DNA of 64,000 bases from Cronobacter sakazakii. Lineage in GTDB: Bacteria > Pseudomonadota > Gammaproteobacteria > Enterobacterales > Enterobacteriaceae. Positions 32,481 to 42,093 of the stretch are shown one piece after another. How positions within the stretch are numbered: position 1 is the first letter of the stretch; each line of letters starts with the position of its first letter. Position numbers and translations under genes: made by a program. The DNA is taken from positions 29,906 to 93,905 of the forward strand of contig NZ_CP011048.1 of the NCBI RefSeq assembly GCF_000982825.1, written 5' to 3'. The notes under the pieces were generated by a model. It saw only the letters and a program-made list of their open reading frames with translations. It was not told the origin of the DNA and did not search any database.

Positions 32481-35400
32481 TTATCCTGGCAGACTGGGTC
32501 TGGCCGGATTGACAATAACAGGACTATTTTTTCTCGGATGGCTCATTAGAACGTTTGGACCGGCCTGCGGCATTAATACACCGAAAGAACAATTTTTTTC
32601 ATTTCTGCTAATTGTTCTGATCATGATTTTTGTCCGTTTTTTACCGGTGTTTCATCGTGCCGTTCAGGAGCGTCAGTATCGTCGAAAGGCACAACAGACA
32701 CAGGTTTTACCTGTCGATGAGAAGCGACTCGCCCCTCGTGTTGCCCTGGATGTTATCGTCAGGGAAATAAGAGACAGGATGCGCCACCACTACGGCTGTT
32801 TCTGGCCTCGCAAAATCCGAATCCTGCTGGTCGTTGGTTCAGTCAGTGATGTACAACGCCTTGTGCCGGGTCTTTCTCAGGAACTCTGGCAGGAAGACCG
32901 GGGCACGCTCTTGCTGTGGGGCGGCGAGCTGACGAGTGAGGCTGACGCCGCCTGGCTTTCCGCGCTGCGCAAACTGCGTCGCCGTCCTGCCGATGGCATC
33001 GTATGGGTGACTTCCGCGTTTGACAATGAGGCCGACACTGACTCTGCGCATCATGAAAATAAGGTGACTGCAGATGCGATGGAGTCTTTGGCCCACGCTT
33101 TTTATCGGCTTTATGACGTGCTGGGCTGGCGTGTTCCGCTGTACGTCTGGTCGCTGCATGCACAAAACGTCGATCACGCCGGGTATGTCACCCAGCCCGT
33201 TGGGTGCCTGCTGCCGGCAGACTGCGCCTCAGAGCACCTCTCTGCCCAGCTTTCCTCCCTTTCGCTACCGTTGATGACACAGGGAGTGCAGCACATTTGT
33301 GAAGCACCCGGGCACACTTTTTTGCTGAGCCTGGCAGACAGGCTGCTGCGCAAACCCGAAACGATCGCCGCGCCGCTGGCGGTATTCCTTAACGCCTGGC
33401 GTCCGCTTCCGCTGGCAGGCGTGATATTTAGCATGCCATCGCGGGAAGCCGCACGAACGGTTCGCCACCACTGGAGTAAGGATAATCGCTGGGATGCGCT
33501 GCCAGCTTCAGTCATGGCTTTACCGGCAGGCTTGCGTCCGCGAAAACCGGGGAGCAACCGGCAACAGGTCGCGGCGGTGACGGGAGCCGTAGCGCTTGCG
33601 CTCACGGGGGCCAGCATGCTGGTTTCGTTTGTCGGAAATCATCGCCTTATAGCGGCGGCACAGGTGCAATCAGAGCAGGTGCTGCGTGATAAACAGCCGC
33701 TGGAAAGCCGGTTGCATGCGTTATCGGCGTTACAAAAAACAATAATGCGCTTGCAGTACCGCTCAGCGCATGGCGTGCCGTGGTATGCCCGTGCGGGCCT
33801 GAGTCAGAATGATACGTTGCTGGTGGCGTTACTGGTGCGCTATGCAGAAAGTGCGCAGCCTTTATTACGCGATGCGGCCGCACTTCATCTGCAAAACCAG
33901 CTGATGGCGTTTACACAACTTCCGCCAGACAGCCCGCTTCGCGAGCGTATGGCAAAACCGATTTACGATCGATTAAAGCTTTATCTGATGCTGGCTCGCC
34001 CCGAAAAAATGAACGCCGCCTGGTTCGGCCAGCGCCTGGCAGAGGACTGGCCGCAACGCAAAGGCATCAAGAACGCGTTCTGGGAGGCTGAGGCGCCTGC
34101 TTTGCTGACGTTTTACGGCGCAAGCCTGGCGAGCCAGCCGCACTGGCATTTTCGCGCCGATGAAGCGCTGGTTGCCCAGGCTCGCGCTTTACTGATTCGC
34201 CAGATGGGGATGCGAAACAGCGAATCCACGCTGTATCAGAAAATGCTGGCGCAGGTGGCGAAGCAGTATGCCGACATGCGACTTGCCGATATGACGGGCG
34301 ATACCGACGCGTCGCGACTGTTTACCACCGATAACGTGGTGCCAGGCATGTTTACTCGCCAGGCATGGGAGGAGGCGGTAGCGCCTGCTATCGAGAAGAT
34401 CGTCACGGCGCGGCGTGAGGAGATCGACTGGGTACTGAGCGACAGTAAAAAGCCTGCGACGCAACAGCTCTCCCCGGATGCGCTGAAACAGCGGTTAGCT
34501 GCGCGCTATTTCGCCGATTTTAGCGGTGCCTGGCTCGATTTTCTGAACAGTTTACGCTGGCAACCGGCGGCTACGTTATCGGACGCTATCGATCAGTTAA
34601 CGCTGATGGCCGATGTCCGCCAGTCTCCGCTGGTGGCGTTAATGAATACCCTGAGTATTCAGGGCCGGACCGGTCAGGCCAGCGAAGCCCTGTCAGATTC
34701 GCTGGTCAAATCAGCAAAAAATCTGTTCGGGCAGGATAAGCAACCCGCCATCGATCAGGGCAGCGGAGCGCATGACCCACTGGATGCCACCTTTGGCCCG
34801 GTCCTCGCGCTGATTGATGAAAAAGCGCAGGGTATGGGCAGTCGTGAGCTCAGTTTGCAGACTTATCTCACCCGCGTGACGCAGGTGAGACTGCGTCTGC
34901 AGCAGGTCACCAATGCCACCGATCCGCAGGCGATGACCCAGGCGCTGGCGCAGACGGTGTTTCAGGGCAAGGCTATCGATTTAACCGAAACCCGCGATTA
35001 CGGCAGTCTGGTTGCTGCTGGGCTTGGGCAGGAGTGGGGCGGCTTCGGACAAACCGTTTTTGTGCGGCCCATGGAGCAGGCCTGGCAGCAGGTTCTGGCC
35101 CCGGCAGCGCAAAGCCTTAACGCGCAGTGGCGTACCGCCGTTGTAGATGACTGGAACAGCGCCTTTGGCGGGCGCTACCCCTTCAGGGATACCAGCAGCG
35201 AGGTTTCCCTGCCGCTGCTCGCGAAATACCTTAACGGAGATACCGGCCGCATCGCCCGGTTTTTGCAGACCCGTCTGAACGGCGTACTGCATAAAGAGGG
35301 AAGCCACTGGGTGGCCGATGACATTAACGCGCAGGGACTCGCCTTCAACCCGGCTTTTCTGCAGGCCATGGATACGCTCAGCCATATTTCGGATGTGGCC

Positions 35401-35874
35401 TTTACCCGTGGCGAGGCCGGGCTTCACTTTGACCTGCGGCCAGGCACGGCGGCGGGCATTATGCAAACCACGCTTGTCATAGACAGCCAAAAGCTGACCT
35501 ATATGAATCAGATGCCTGTCTGGAAGCGATTTACCTGGCCTGAAGATACCGAAGCGCCAGGGGCAAGTCTCAGCTGGGTCAGCACGCAGGCGGGTACTCG
35601 TCTGTATGCTGATTTATCGGGTGCGTGGGGCTTTATTCGCCTACTGGATAAAGCCGCGGTGAGTGCGTACCCGGGCGTTAACAGCAGCTGGCATCTGGCC
35701 TGGCAGGCACCGGATGGCCGGGTACTCAACTACACGCTGCGCACTGAAGCCGGTGAAGGGCCGCTGGCGCTACTCAGGCTTCGTCATTTTACGCTACCGG
35801 ACAACATTTTTATCGTCAGCGCCTCTGATGCCATGCATGACGACAATGTCGGTGACGATGAACCGTCATTGTGA
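32464..35874 (+). CDS. tssM: T6SS inner-membrane protein TssM (IcmF/VasK family), without P-loop
   Basis: Large membrane-complex component of 1136 residues, the normal TssM size. Two hydrophobic segments near the N terminus (about 10-28 and 42-60), a cytoplasmic domain (about 75-360), a third membrane segment (about 370-392) and a long periplasmic region follow. The C-terminal beta-domain (about 980-1110, with WHLAWQAPDGRVLNYTLRTEAGEGPLALL) binds TssJ. I see no GxxxxGKS/T motif in the cytoplasmic domain; where many TssMs have it, this one reads ILLVVGSVSDVQRLVPG. It belongs to the Walker-less subtype. Confidence 0.88.
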   Translation: MKIPGNYPGRLGLAGLTITGLFFLGWLIRTFGPACGINTPKEQFFSFLLIVLIMIFVRFLPVFHRAVQERQYRRKAQQTQVLPVDEKRLAPRVALDVIVREIRDRMRHHYGCFWPRKIRILLVVGSVSDVQRLVPGLSQELWQEDRGTLLLWGGELTSEADAAWLSALRKLRRRPADGIVWVTSAFDNEADTDSAHHENKVTADAMESLAHAFYRLYDVLGWRVPLYVWSLHAQNVDHAGYVTQPVGCLLPADCASEHLSAQLSSLSLPLMTQGVQHICEAPGHTFLLSLADRLLRKPETIAAPLAVFLNAWRPLPLAGVIFSMPSREAARTVRHHWSKDNRWDALPASVMALPAGLRPRKPGSNRQQVAAVTGAVALALTGASMLVSFVGNHRLIAAAQVQSEQVLRDKQPLESRLHALSALQKTIMRLQYRSAHGVPWYARAGLSQNDTLLVALLVRYAESAQPLLRDAAALHLQNQLMAFTQLPPDSPLRERMAKPIYDRLKLYLMLARPEKMNAAWFGQRLAEDWPQRKGIKNAFWEAEAPALLTFYGASLASQPHWHFRADEALVAQARALLIRQMGMRNSESTLYQKMLAQVAKQYADMRLADMTGDTDASRLFTTDNVVPGMFTRQAWEEAVAPAIEKIVTARREEIDWVLSDSKKPATQQLSPDALKQRLAARYFADFSGAWLDFLNSLRWQPAATLSDAIDQLTLMADVRQSPLVALMNTLSIQGRTGQASEALSDSLVKSAKNLFGQDKQPAIDQGSGAHDPLDATFGPVLALIDEKAQGMGSRELSLQTYLTRVTQVRLRLQQVTNATDPQAMTQALAQTVFQGKAIDLTETRDYGSLVAAGLGQEWGGFGQTVFVRPMEQAWQQVLAPAAQSLNAQWRTAVVDDWNSAFGGRYPFRDTSSEVSLPLLAKYLNGDTGRIARFLQTRLNGVLHKEGSHWVADDINAQGLAFNPAFLQAMDTLSHISDVAFTRGEAGLHFDLRPGTAAGIMQTTLVIDSQKLTYMNQMPVWKRFTWPEDTEAPGASLSWVSTQAGTRLYADLSGAWGFIRLLDKAAVSAYPGVNSSWHLAWQAPDGRVLNYTLRTEAGEGPLALLRLRHFTLPDNIFIVSASDAMHDDNVGDDEPSL

Positions 35875-35922
35875 CCCCCTCCAGCCTTTAATTTTCTTTC
35901 TGAAATGTCATAGCGGTTATTT

Positions 35923-37686
35923 ATGGATGATTTAACGCTGCGTTATTTTGACGCTGAAATGCGCTATTTGCGCGAGGCAGCAAAAGAGTTTGCCCAAACG
36001 CACCCTGACCGGGCGGCAATGCTTGATCTCGACAAAGCCGGGACACCGGATCCGTATGTCGAGCGCCTGTTCGAAGGTTTTGCGTTTTCGGTCGGACGTC
36101 TTCGCGAGAAGATTGACGACGATTTGCCGGAGCTCACCGAAGGGCTGGTCAGTATGCTGTGGCCGCACTATCTGCGCACCGTGCCCTCGCTGTCGGTCGT
36201 GGCGCTGACACCGCAATTATCGGCGATGAAAATGGCGGAAACGGTCCCTGCCGGGCTGGAGATCTATTCGCGCCCGGTAGGCCCTAAACATACCGTGTGC
36301 CGCTATCGCACCACCCGTGATGTGACGCTGAACCCGCTTGCGATATCACAGGTTGCCATGACCGTGGAGCCTGACGGGCGTTCCGTGCTGCGTATCCGTT
36401 TCGCCTGCAGCGAACAGGCCGACTGGCGACAGGTGGATCTGCGCCATCTGCCGATGTATCTCGGCGAGGACGCCATAACGGGCAATGCGCTCCACTTCAT
36501 GCTGACTAAACGTCAGGCGGCTCTCTATCTGCGGCTGCCGGGACAGACAGAACGAATAAAACTGGATGGCTATTTTTCTCCAGGCGGGTTTGGCGACGAC
36601 GACATGCTATGGCCGAAAGGCGATAGCGCCTTCAGCGGCTGGCAGCTTTTGCTGGAGTACTTCACCTTTCGTGAAAAGTTTATGTTCGTTCATCTTAACG
36701 GTCTTGAAGGGGTTACATTGCCGCCGGGAACGTCGCATTTTGACATCGACGTGGTGTTCAGCCAGCTCTGGCAGGCCGATTTACCCGTCACCGACAGCGC
36801 GCTGCGCCTGCACTGTGTGCCGGTCATTAACCTGTTCACGCTGGAGGCCGATCCGCTGACGATAAACGGGCTGGAAAACGAATATCTGTTGCGTCCGAAG
36901 CGCCTGCAGGACGGGCATACCGAAATTTATTCCGTGGATGCGGTCACCGGATCGGGCCGAACCGGCGAGGCCCGGTATGTGCCTTTCACCAGCTTTCGTC
37001 ATCAGGGCGGCATGATGCGCCGTCACGCGCCTGAACGTTACTACCACACCCGCGTAAAGCGTGGCGTCACCGGAATGCATGATACCTGGCTTATTCTGGG
37101 CGGCGAGAAGTGGGAGAGGGATCGGATGCTGGAGAAAGAAACCATCTCATTGCGCATCACCTGCACCAACGGACAACTGCCGCGCCGGGCTTTGCAAAGC
37201 ACGCTGCTGGATCGTTGTGAACAAGTCACGGAAACGCCACTGACCGTTCGTAATCTGTGTAAGCCAACGCTACCCGCGTATCCCCCCGTCGAGGACCGTT
37301 TCCACTGGCGAGTAATGAGTCATCTGGGCACACGATTTATCAACATGATGAGCAACGCAGAAGTGCTTCGCGGCACGCTGGCGCTGTACAACTGGCGTGA
37401 TGATGAACTGAATAACCGTCGGCTGGAGGCGATCCTCGCGATAAATCACTACCGCATTCAGCGGTTTGAAGACGGTTTTCTTTTACGTGGGCTCGACATC
37501 GAAGTCACGCTCGACAGTCACGGTTTTACGGGCGAAGGCGATATCCACCTCTTCGGGGAAATGCTCAACCGCTTCTTCGCGCGCTATGCCGATATGAACC
37601 AGTTTAATCAGCTAACGTTTATTGTTCAGCCAGAAGGGAAATGTATCCGTTGGAAAGAGAATCACAGTCCGCGCCTGCCCGGCTGA
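35923..37686 (+). CDS. tssF: T6SS baseplate protein TssF (VasA/ImpG)
   Basis: Wedge component of the T6SS baseplate, 587 residues. It begins LRYFDAEMRYLREAAKEFAQ and has the family hallmark HPDRAAMLDL, then DPYVERLFEGFAFSVGRLREKIDDDLPEL. It ends in NRFFARYADMNQFNQL. TssF forms a 2:1 complex with TssG and contacts TssE and TssK; neither of the latter is in this window. It overlaps tssG by 46 bases. Confidence 0.94.
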   Translation: MDDLTLRYFDAEMRYLREAAKEFAQTHPDRAAMLDLDKAGTPDPYVERLFEGFAFSVGRLREKIDDDLPELTEGLVSMLWPHYLRTVPSLSVVALTPQLSAMKMAETVPAGLEIYSRPVGPKHTVCRYRTTRDVTLNPLAISQVAMTVEPDGRSVLRIRFACSEQADWRQVDLRHLPMYLGEDAITGNALHFMLTKRQAALYLRLPGQTERIKLDGYFSPGGFGDDDMLWPKGDSAFSGWQLLLEYFTFREKFMFVHLNGLEGVTLPPGTSHFDIDVVFSQLWQADLPVTDSALRLHCVPVINLFTLEADPLTINGLENEYLLRPKRLQDGHTEIYSVDAVTGSGRTGEARYVPFTSFRHQGGMMRRHAPERYYHTRVKRGVTGMHDTWLILGGEKWERDRMLEKETISLRITCTNGQLPRRALQSTLLDRCEQVTETPLTVRNLCKPTLPAYPPVEDRFHWRVMSHLGTRFINMMSNAEVLRGTLALYNWRDDELNNRRLEAILAINHYRIQRFEDGFLLRGLDIEVTLDSHGFTGEGDIHLFGEMLNRFFARYADMNQFNQLTFIVQPEGKCIRWKENHSPRLPG

Positions 37687-38738
37687 AGGAAGAGACGCGG
37701 CAACAGCTGCCGTATATGAATTTTTATCGGTTTTGTCAGTGGCTTGAGCGAAGCCATCCGGGGCTTCCTGTTACCGGGAGCGACTGGCAACTTCGCCATG
37801 AGCCGGTACGTTTTCGCCCGCATCCGGGTATGGGATTTCCGGCTGGTGAAATACGCGGCTCAGAGACCAGCGAACATCCGCATCTCCCGCCGACAGTACG
37901 TATCACTTTCATGGGGCTTTATGGTATTGAGGCACCGTTGCCGACGCAGTATATCGACGACATCGCGCAGCGGCGGGAAGGCTACGAGGCGACGTGCGAT
38001 TTTCTCGATATCTTTAATCACCGGTTAATAGCCCAGTACTACCGCATCTGGCGAAAATATTCGTATCCCGCCACCTTTCAGTCAGGCGGAGTGGATAACA
38101 CCTCACAGTATCTGCTCGGCCTCGTGGGGCTTGGCATCCCTGGCTGCGCATCTGCCGCGGGTACGCCACTTTCACGTTTTCTGGCGCTGTTGCCTGTAAT
38201 GATGTTGCCCGGACGCACGGCAGAAGGCCTGGGCGCGCTGGTCAGGCTTCTTGCGCCACAAACGCAGGCTGCGGTATTTCATCACGACCGCTGCCGTGTT
38301 CCGCTGAAAGCGTCCGCCAGAATGAGTATGCGGCAGCCGCTTAGCCTGAAGCATCGTCCCGTCATGGGAACCTACGCCACCGACGTTAATGGTCAGGTCC
38401 TATTGATGCTCACCACTGACGATGCCGAAGAGGACCGGGGCTGGCTGCCTGAGGGAGAGCTTAACCGCGATCTTAACGCGCTACTGCACGTCTATCTCGG
38501 CGTGCACCTTAATGTGCGAATGCAGCTGCGCGTACCGCGGCACTTATTAGCGGATGCCCGCCTGTGCTGTAAGCCGGAATATCCCGTGCAACTGGGCCGC
38601 ACGGCGTTGCTGAAGCCGCTTAATGCCGCTGCGCGGCGCAATAATGAGATGATTACCATTCCTCTGGGCCGTTGGGAACAGGTTCAGGAAAACATTCACC
38701 GTAGGGAGAGCGATGAAGATGGCGAATACCGCTGGTAA
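37641..38738 (+). CDS. tssG: T6SS baseplate protein TssG (VasB/ImpH)
   Basis: Partner of TssF in the baseplate wedge, 365 residues. Family features are FYRFCQWLERSHPG, VRFRPHPGMGFPAGEI, VRITFMGLYGIEAPLPTQYID, FLDIFNHRLIAQYYRIWRKY and the C-terminal PVQLGRTALL. It overlaps tssF upstream (46 bases) and tssJ downstream (26 bases), showing tight coupling. The exact start could be one of a few codons inside tssF. Confidence 0.92.
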   Translation: MYPLERESQSAPARLKEETRQQLPYMNFYRFCQWLERSHPGLPVTGSDWQLRHEPVRFRPHPGMGFPAGEIRGSETSEHPHLPPTVRITFMGLYGIEAPLPTQYIDDIAQRREGYEATCDFLDIFNHRLIAQYYRIWRKYSYPATFQSGGVDNTSQYLLGLVGLGIPGCASAAGTPLSRFLALLPVMMLPGRTAEGLGALVRLLAPQTQAAVFHHDRCRVPLKASARMSMRQPLSLKHRPVMGTYATDVNGQVLLMLTTDDAEEDRGWLPEGELNRDLNALLHVYLGVHLNVRMQLRVPRHLLADARLCCKPEYPVQLGRTALLKPLNAAARRNNEMITIPLGRWEQVQENIHRRESDEDGEYRW

Positions 38739-39246
38739 AGTGGTGGCTGTAATGCTGACGATGGCAGTGCTGGCGGGCTGTGGGTTGACGCAAAAAGTCA
38801 CAGACGGCGCCGCCTCAGTGACCCGCTCGCTGTTCTTCAGACAGATAAAAACGCTGCATCTGGATATTCGGGCAAGGGAAGGCGTCAATAACAATGAGAG
38901 CGGGGCGGCGCTGGCGACGGTCGTGCGTATTTACCAGCTGAAAGACCGTAAGGCGTTTGACAGCACTGATTACCCCTCGCTATTCGCCGATGACAGCCAG
39001 GCCATTAAAGCGGATCTGGTCGCTGAAAAAGATATCCAGTTGCGGCCGGGAGAATCATTCACTCTGGATATGCCTCTGGAGGAGACGGCGCAGTATGTGG
39101 CCGTGGCGGGGATGTTTATGGCCCCTGACGACACCAACGATAGCTGGCGTCTGGTGCTGTCACGCGACGATCTCGAACCGGATACGCCGAGAATTATTGA
39201 GGCCAGCAATAATCGCCTCACGCTTCAGCCGGTTAACGACAAATAA
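38713..39246 (+). CDS. tssJ: T6SS outer-membrane lipoprotein TssJ (VasD/Lip)
   Basis: Lipoprotein of 177 residues that anchors the TssM periplasmic domain to the outer membrane. The signal peptide has the lipobox LAGC with Cys23. A transthyretin-like beta-sandwich follows (TLHLDIRAREGVNNNE, then LATVVRIYQLKDRKAFDSTDY, and RPGESFTLDMPLEETAQYVAV). An AGGGAG 4 bases before the ATG supports the start. It is the last gene of the T6SS unit. Confidence 0.92.
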   Translation: MKMANTAGKVVAVMLTMAVLAGCGLTQKVTDGAASVTRSLFFRQIKTLHLDIRAREGVNNNESGAALATVVRIYQLKDRKAFDSTDYPSLFADDSQAIKADLVAEKDIQLRPGESFTLDMPLEETAQYVAVAGMFMAPDDTNDSWRLVLSRDDLEPDTPRIIEASNNRLTLQPVNDK

Positions 39247-39248
39247 AG

Positions 39249-39276
39249 AAAGGGCCACCCGCAAAAGTGGCCCTTT
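39249..39276. terminator. Bidirectional terminator between tssJ and dsbG
   Basis: AAAGGGCCAC and GTGGCCCTTT form a 10-base-pair stem with an 8-base loop, flanked by A residues on the left and TTTT on the right. It can serve both convergent genes. Confidence 0.88.
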
Positions 39277-39279
39277 TTA

Positions 39280-40029
39280 TTACTTACAGGCCACCAGATC
39301 GGCCATCTGTTCCGCGTTCGGCAGGCCGATTATCTGCTGAAGCAGTCGGTCCTTGTTCAGATAATAAATCGCTGGCGTGCCGTTTGCGCCAAGTTGCGTC
39401 ATCAGCTGCTGGTTATACTGAATCTGCTTAAAGGCCGCAGGCGACGTTTTTTCCGGCAGCGCCGGTTTGTTTTTCCCTGCTGAGTTTTCAAGATCCTGCC
39501 AGGTTTTTTGCGGATCGTCGGAGCCCAGCACCGCGGCGGCGTAGCGCCCGCTGTCAGGGCGGATCACGCCCACCAGCAGCGTTTTCAGGCTGATGCTTTT
39601 ATCGTTGAGGTACGGCTGCGCCTGCTCCCAGAACTTATGGCAGTAAGGGCAGAACGGATCGGCGAACACCACCACTTTGCACGCGGCCTGCTCGCTGCCT
39701 TCGTGAATGCCCTTCGCCTGATCCAGCGTTTTCCACATTTCGCGCCCGGCCGGGATGTACAGCTCGTCGTTAATCAGCTTTTCACTGAGGTTATTGCCCT
39801 GCGCGTCATACATATAGCCGGTGATGACATGCTTTTTATCGGGCGTCAGATAAAGCGTCACGCCGGTGTCCTGATATTTACCGAGCCATGCCTGAACGCC
39901 GCCCGGTGCGGTGAAAGGCTTGATAATCGTAATGCCCTGTTTTTCCAGCTGCTTTACCGGCTCCGGTAAATCATCAGCCTGCGCGTGGAAAGCCGCGAGC
40001 AGCGCGCCCGCCGTCAGTAACTTTTTCAT
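39280..40029 (-). CDS. dsbG: Periplasmic thiol:disulfide isomerase/reductase DsbG-like
   Basis: Periplasmic thioredoxin-fold protein of 249 residues (E. coli DsbG 248). It has a signal peptide (1-18, ending AQA), an N-terminal dimerisation domain with EKQGITIIKPFTAPGG and GYMYDAQG, and a catalytic domain with the CPYC active site in FADPFCPYCHKFWEQA and a cis-Pro region GTPAIYYLN. It reduces sulfenylated or misfolded disulfides and needs a membrane electron donor. The adjacent scsB, overlapping by 4 bases, is a likely donor. Confidence 0.92.
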   Translation of the reverse strand: MKKLLTAGALLAAFHAQADDLPEPVKQLEKQGITIIKPFTAPGGVQAWLGKYQDTGVTLYLTPDKKHVITGYMYDAQGNNLSEKLINDELYIPAGREMWKTLDQAKGIHEGSEQAACKVVVFADPFCPYCHKFWEQAQPYLNDKSISLKTLLVGVIRPDSGRYAAAVLGSDDPQKTWQDLENSAGKNKPALPEKTSPAAFKQIQYNQQLMTQLGANGTPAIYYLNKDRLLQQIIGLPNAEQMADLVACK

Positions 40030-42047
40030 TGTCTGTCCTTATTCATTGTCTGAGAGGTGGCCGCGCCGGCGTTATCCAGCGCGCTAAGCAGTTCCGTTTT
40101 ATTGAGCAGCGAGGAGAGCACTTTGCCATCCGGTATAGCAGGGCCGAACACGGCGTTAAACGGAATGCCGCTTGCGCCGTGGCGGCGCAAAAATGCTTCA
40201 ATTTCCGCAGATGGCTTGCTCCAGTTACCCTGTAACAGCACCACGTCATTCTGATGCAGCGCGTCTACGACATCGGGGCGGTGCAGCACCAACACTTCAT
40301 TGACCTTACAGTTCAGGCACCAGTCGGCGGTGATATCGACAAGCACCCGTTTATGCGCGGCAAGCGCGTTATCAAGCGCCGCCTGGCTGAAGGGCTGCCA
40401 GTGAAGCGGCCCTTCGCGGCGGCCGTCCGGTGCAGGTGCCAGAAACGCGTATAACCCGGCACCGAACAGCACGCCGAACGCCAGCGTTCGCAGGTTTTCC
40501 CGATGGCGCGGCAGTTTTACTGCGCAGCGCCAGAGAAACAGCGCAATCATCAGACCGCCTGCGATAAGAACGTAGCGCGCGCCCCATTCCTTCGCCAGCA
40601 GCGACATCAGCCAGAGGCTGGAGCCAAGCATCAGCAGCACCAGCACCAGGCGCAGCTTACTCATCCACGGGCCGGGCCGCGGCAGCCAGCGCGCCACGCC
40701 GGGCCTCAGGCTGACGAGCAGCCACGGCAGGCTCATGCCGGTGCCGAGCGCGAGGAAAATCAACCACAGCTCCGGTAACGGCGCGGCCAGCGCAAAAGCG
40801 ACGGCAGTGCCGAGAAAGGGCGCAGTGCAGGGCGTTGCCAGCAGCGTCGCGAAGGCGCCTTCCAGAAAACTGCCGCCCACGCCCTGGCCACCCGCCGTGG
40901 CGAGCCGGGTAGTGAGCGCGGCGGGCAGCCTGATCTCCATCACGCCCGCGAGGCTAAAACAGAAAGCCCAGGTCACGACCGCCATGGTGGCGATAAATCC
41001 GGCATGCTGGAACTGAAATCCCCAGCCCGTCCACGCGCCCGAGAGCCGCAGCGCGCTCATGATGGCTGCCAGCACCAGGAATGAGAAAATCATCCCGGCG
41101 CTGGTGGCGAGAAAGCGGATGCGGGTCTGGCGACGGTCCGCCTGCGCCAGCGTCATCAGCGAGGCGAGCTTCATCCCCATCACCGGCAACACGCAGGGCA
41201 TCAGGTTCAGAATAAGCCCGCCGAGCAGCGCCACCGCGGTGGCCTGCCAGAACAGCGGCGCGCCGTCCGGTTTTACCGTCATCTGCTGGCTGGTAACCCC
41301 ACTACTGAGCACCAGCGAAACCGCCTGAATACGGCTGGCGTCTGTGGGTTCGCCACGTTCGTTGAGGGCGGTGAAATGTGCTGTGAGCGTGTCGCCTGAA
41401 GGTTCCAGCACGGGCACCGAAAGCGACACGTTGTCAGGGTTATCGGCAAACAGCGCCGGTTGCGGCCAGCCATCGGGTGAGGTCGCCGTCAGGCTGAGCG
41501 TTGAACCGTGCGCGGCAACATTCGTCACCGTAATGTTGCCGGTGTCTGGCGGAACGGTCGCCATTGCCGCGTTCCAGTCATCATCAAAACCAGGCGACGG
41601 GCCATCGGCCAGATCGACATCCAGCGGGAAGGTGTTCACCACGCAGAGGTTGCTGCACAGCGATAGCGTCAGCGTGCCGCGCAGCCGCGCGGTTTCAGTG
41701 GTAGTGACTTCCAGCGGGAAGGTCACGCCGTCATGATAGCCGACCGAGCTGAACCCGGCGGCGTCAAAGCGCACCGGCTGCGGCCAGTGCCAGGTGGTCT
41801 GCGCTGGTGTTGACCAGTCAATAACGGGCCGGAACCCGCCGTCGCCAGGTGTTCGCCAGTAGGTTTTCCAGCCTTTATCGAGCGTGATAGCCAGCAGCAG
41901 ACGCACTTTGCCATCGGCGGGCGCGTCGCTGCGTACCTGAATATGGGCGTGGGAAGACTGCGCGGGTGGCAGCCAGCCGCTGTCCGCAGCCCAGGCCGCA
42001 GACATGCTGAGCGCCAGAAGCCACAGGCTTCTGAAAAGCATTTTCAT
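40026..42047 (-). CDS. scsB: Membrane thiol:disulfide reductase ScsB (DsbD superfamily)
   Basis: Electron-transport membrane protein of 673 residues that passes reducing power from cytoplasmic thioredoxin to periplasmic partners. It has a signal peptide (1-20), a long N-terminal periplasmic domain with SLCSNLCVVNTFPLDVDL, a DsbD-like membrane domain (about 275-530) carrying NLMPCVLPVMGMKL and LLATPCTAPFLGTAVAF, and a C-terminal thioredoxin domain with active site ADWCLNCKVNE. An AGAAAATAG precedes the ATG. scsB genes are linked to copper tolerance in Salmonella; here the operon partner is dsbG instead of scsC/scsD. Confidence 0.9.
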   Translation of the reverse strand: MKMLFRSLWLLALSMSAAWAADSGWLPPAQSSHAHIQVRSDAPADGKVRLLLAITLDKGWKTYWRTPGDGGFRPVIDWSTPAQTTWHWPQPVRFDAAGFSSVGYHDGVTFPLEVTTTETARLRGTLTLSLCSNLCVVNTFPLDVDLADGPSPGFDDDWNAAMATVPPDTGNITVTNVAAHGSTLSLTATSPDGWPQPALFADNPDNVSLSVPVLEPSGDTLTAHFTALNERGEPTDASRIQAVSLVLSSGVTSQQMTVKPDGAPLFWQATAVALLGGLILNLMPCVLPVMGMKLASLMTLAQADRRQTRIRFLATSAGMIFSFLVLAAIMSALRLSGAWTGWGFQFQHAGFIATMAVVTWAFCFSLAGVMEIRLPAALTTRLATAGGQGVGGSFLEGAFATLLATPCTAPFLGTAVAFALAAPLPELWLIFLALGTGMSLPWLLVSLRPGVARWLPRPGPWMSKLRLVLVLLMLGSSLWLMSLLAKEWGARYVLIAGGLMIALFLWRCAVKLPRHRENLRTLAFGVLFGAGLYAFLAPAPDGRREGPLHWQPFSQAALDNALAAHKRVLVDITADWCLNCKVNEVLVLHRPDVVDALHQNDVVLLQGNWSKPSAEIEAFLRRHGASGIPFNAVFGPAIPDGKVLSSLLNKTELLSALDNAGAATSQTMNKDRQ

Positions 42048-42093
42048 CTATTTTCTCCATGAATAATTAACTGAACAGGACGAACCCGGTCAG

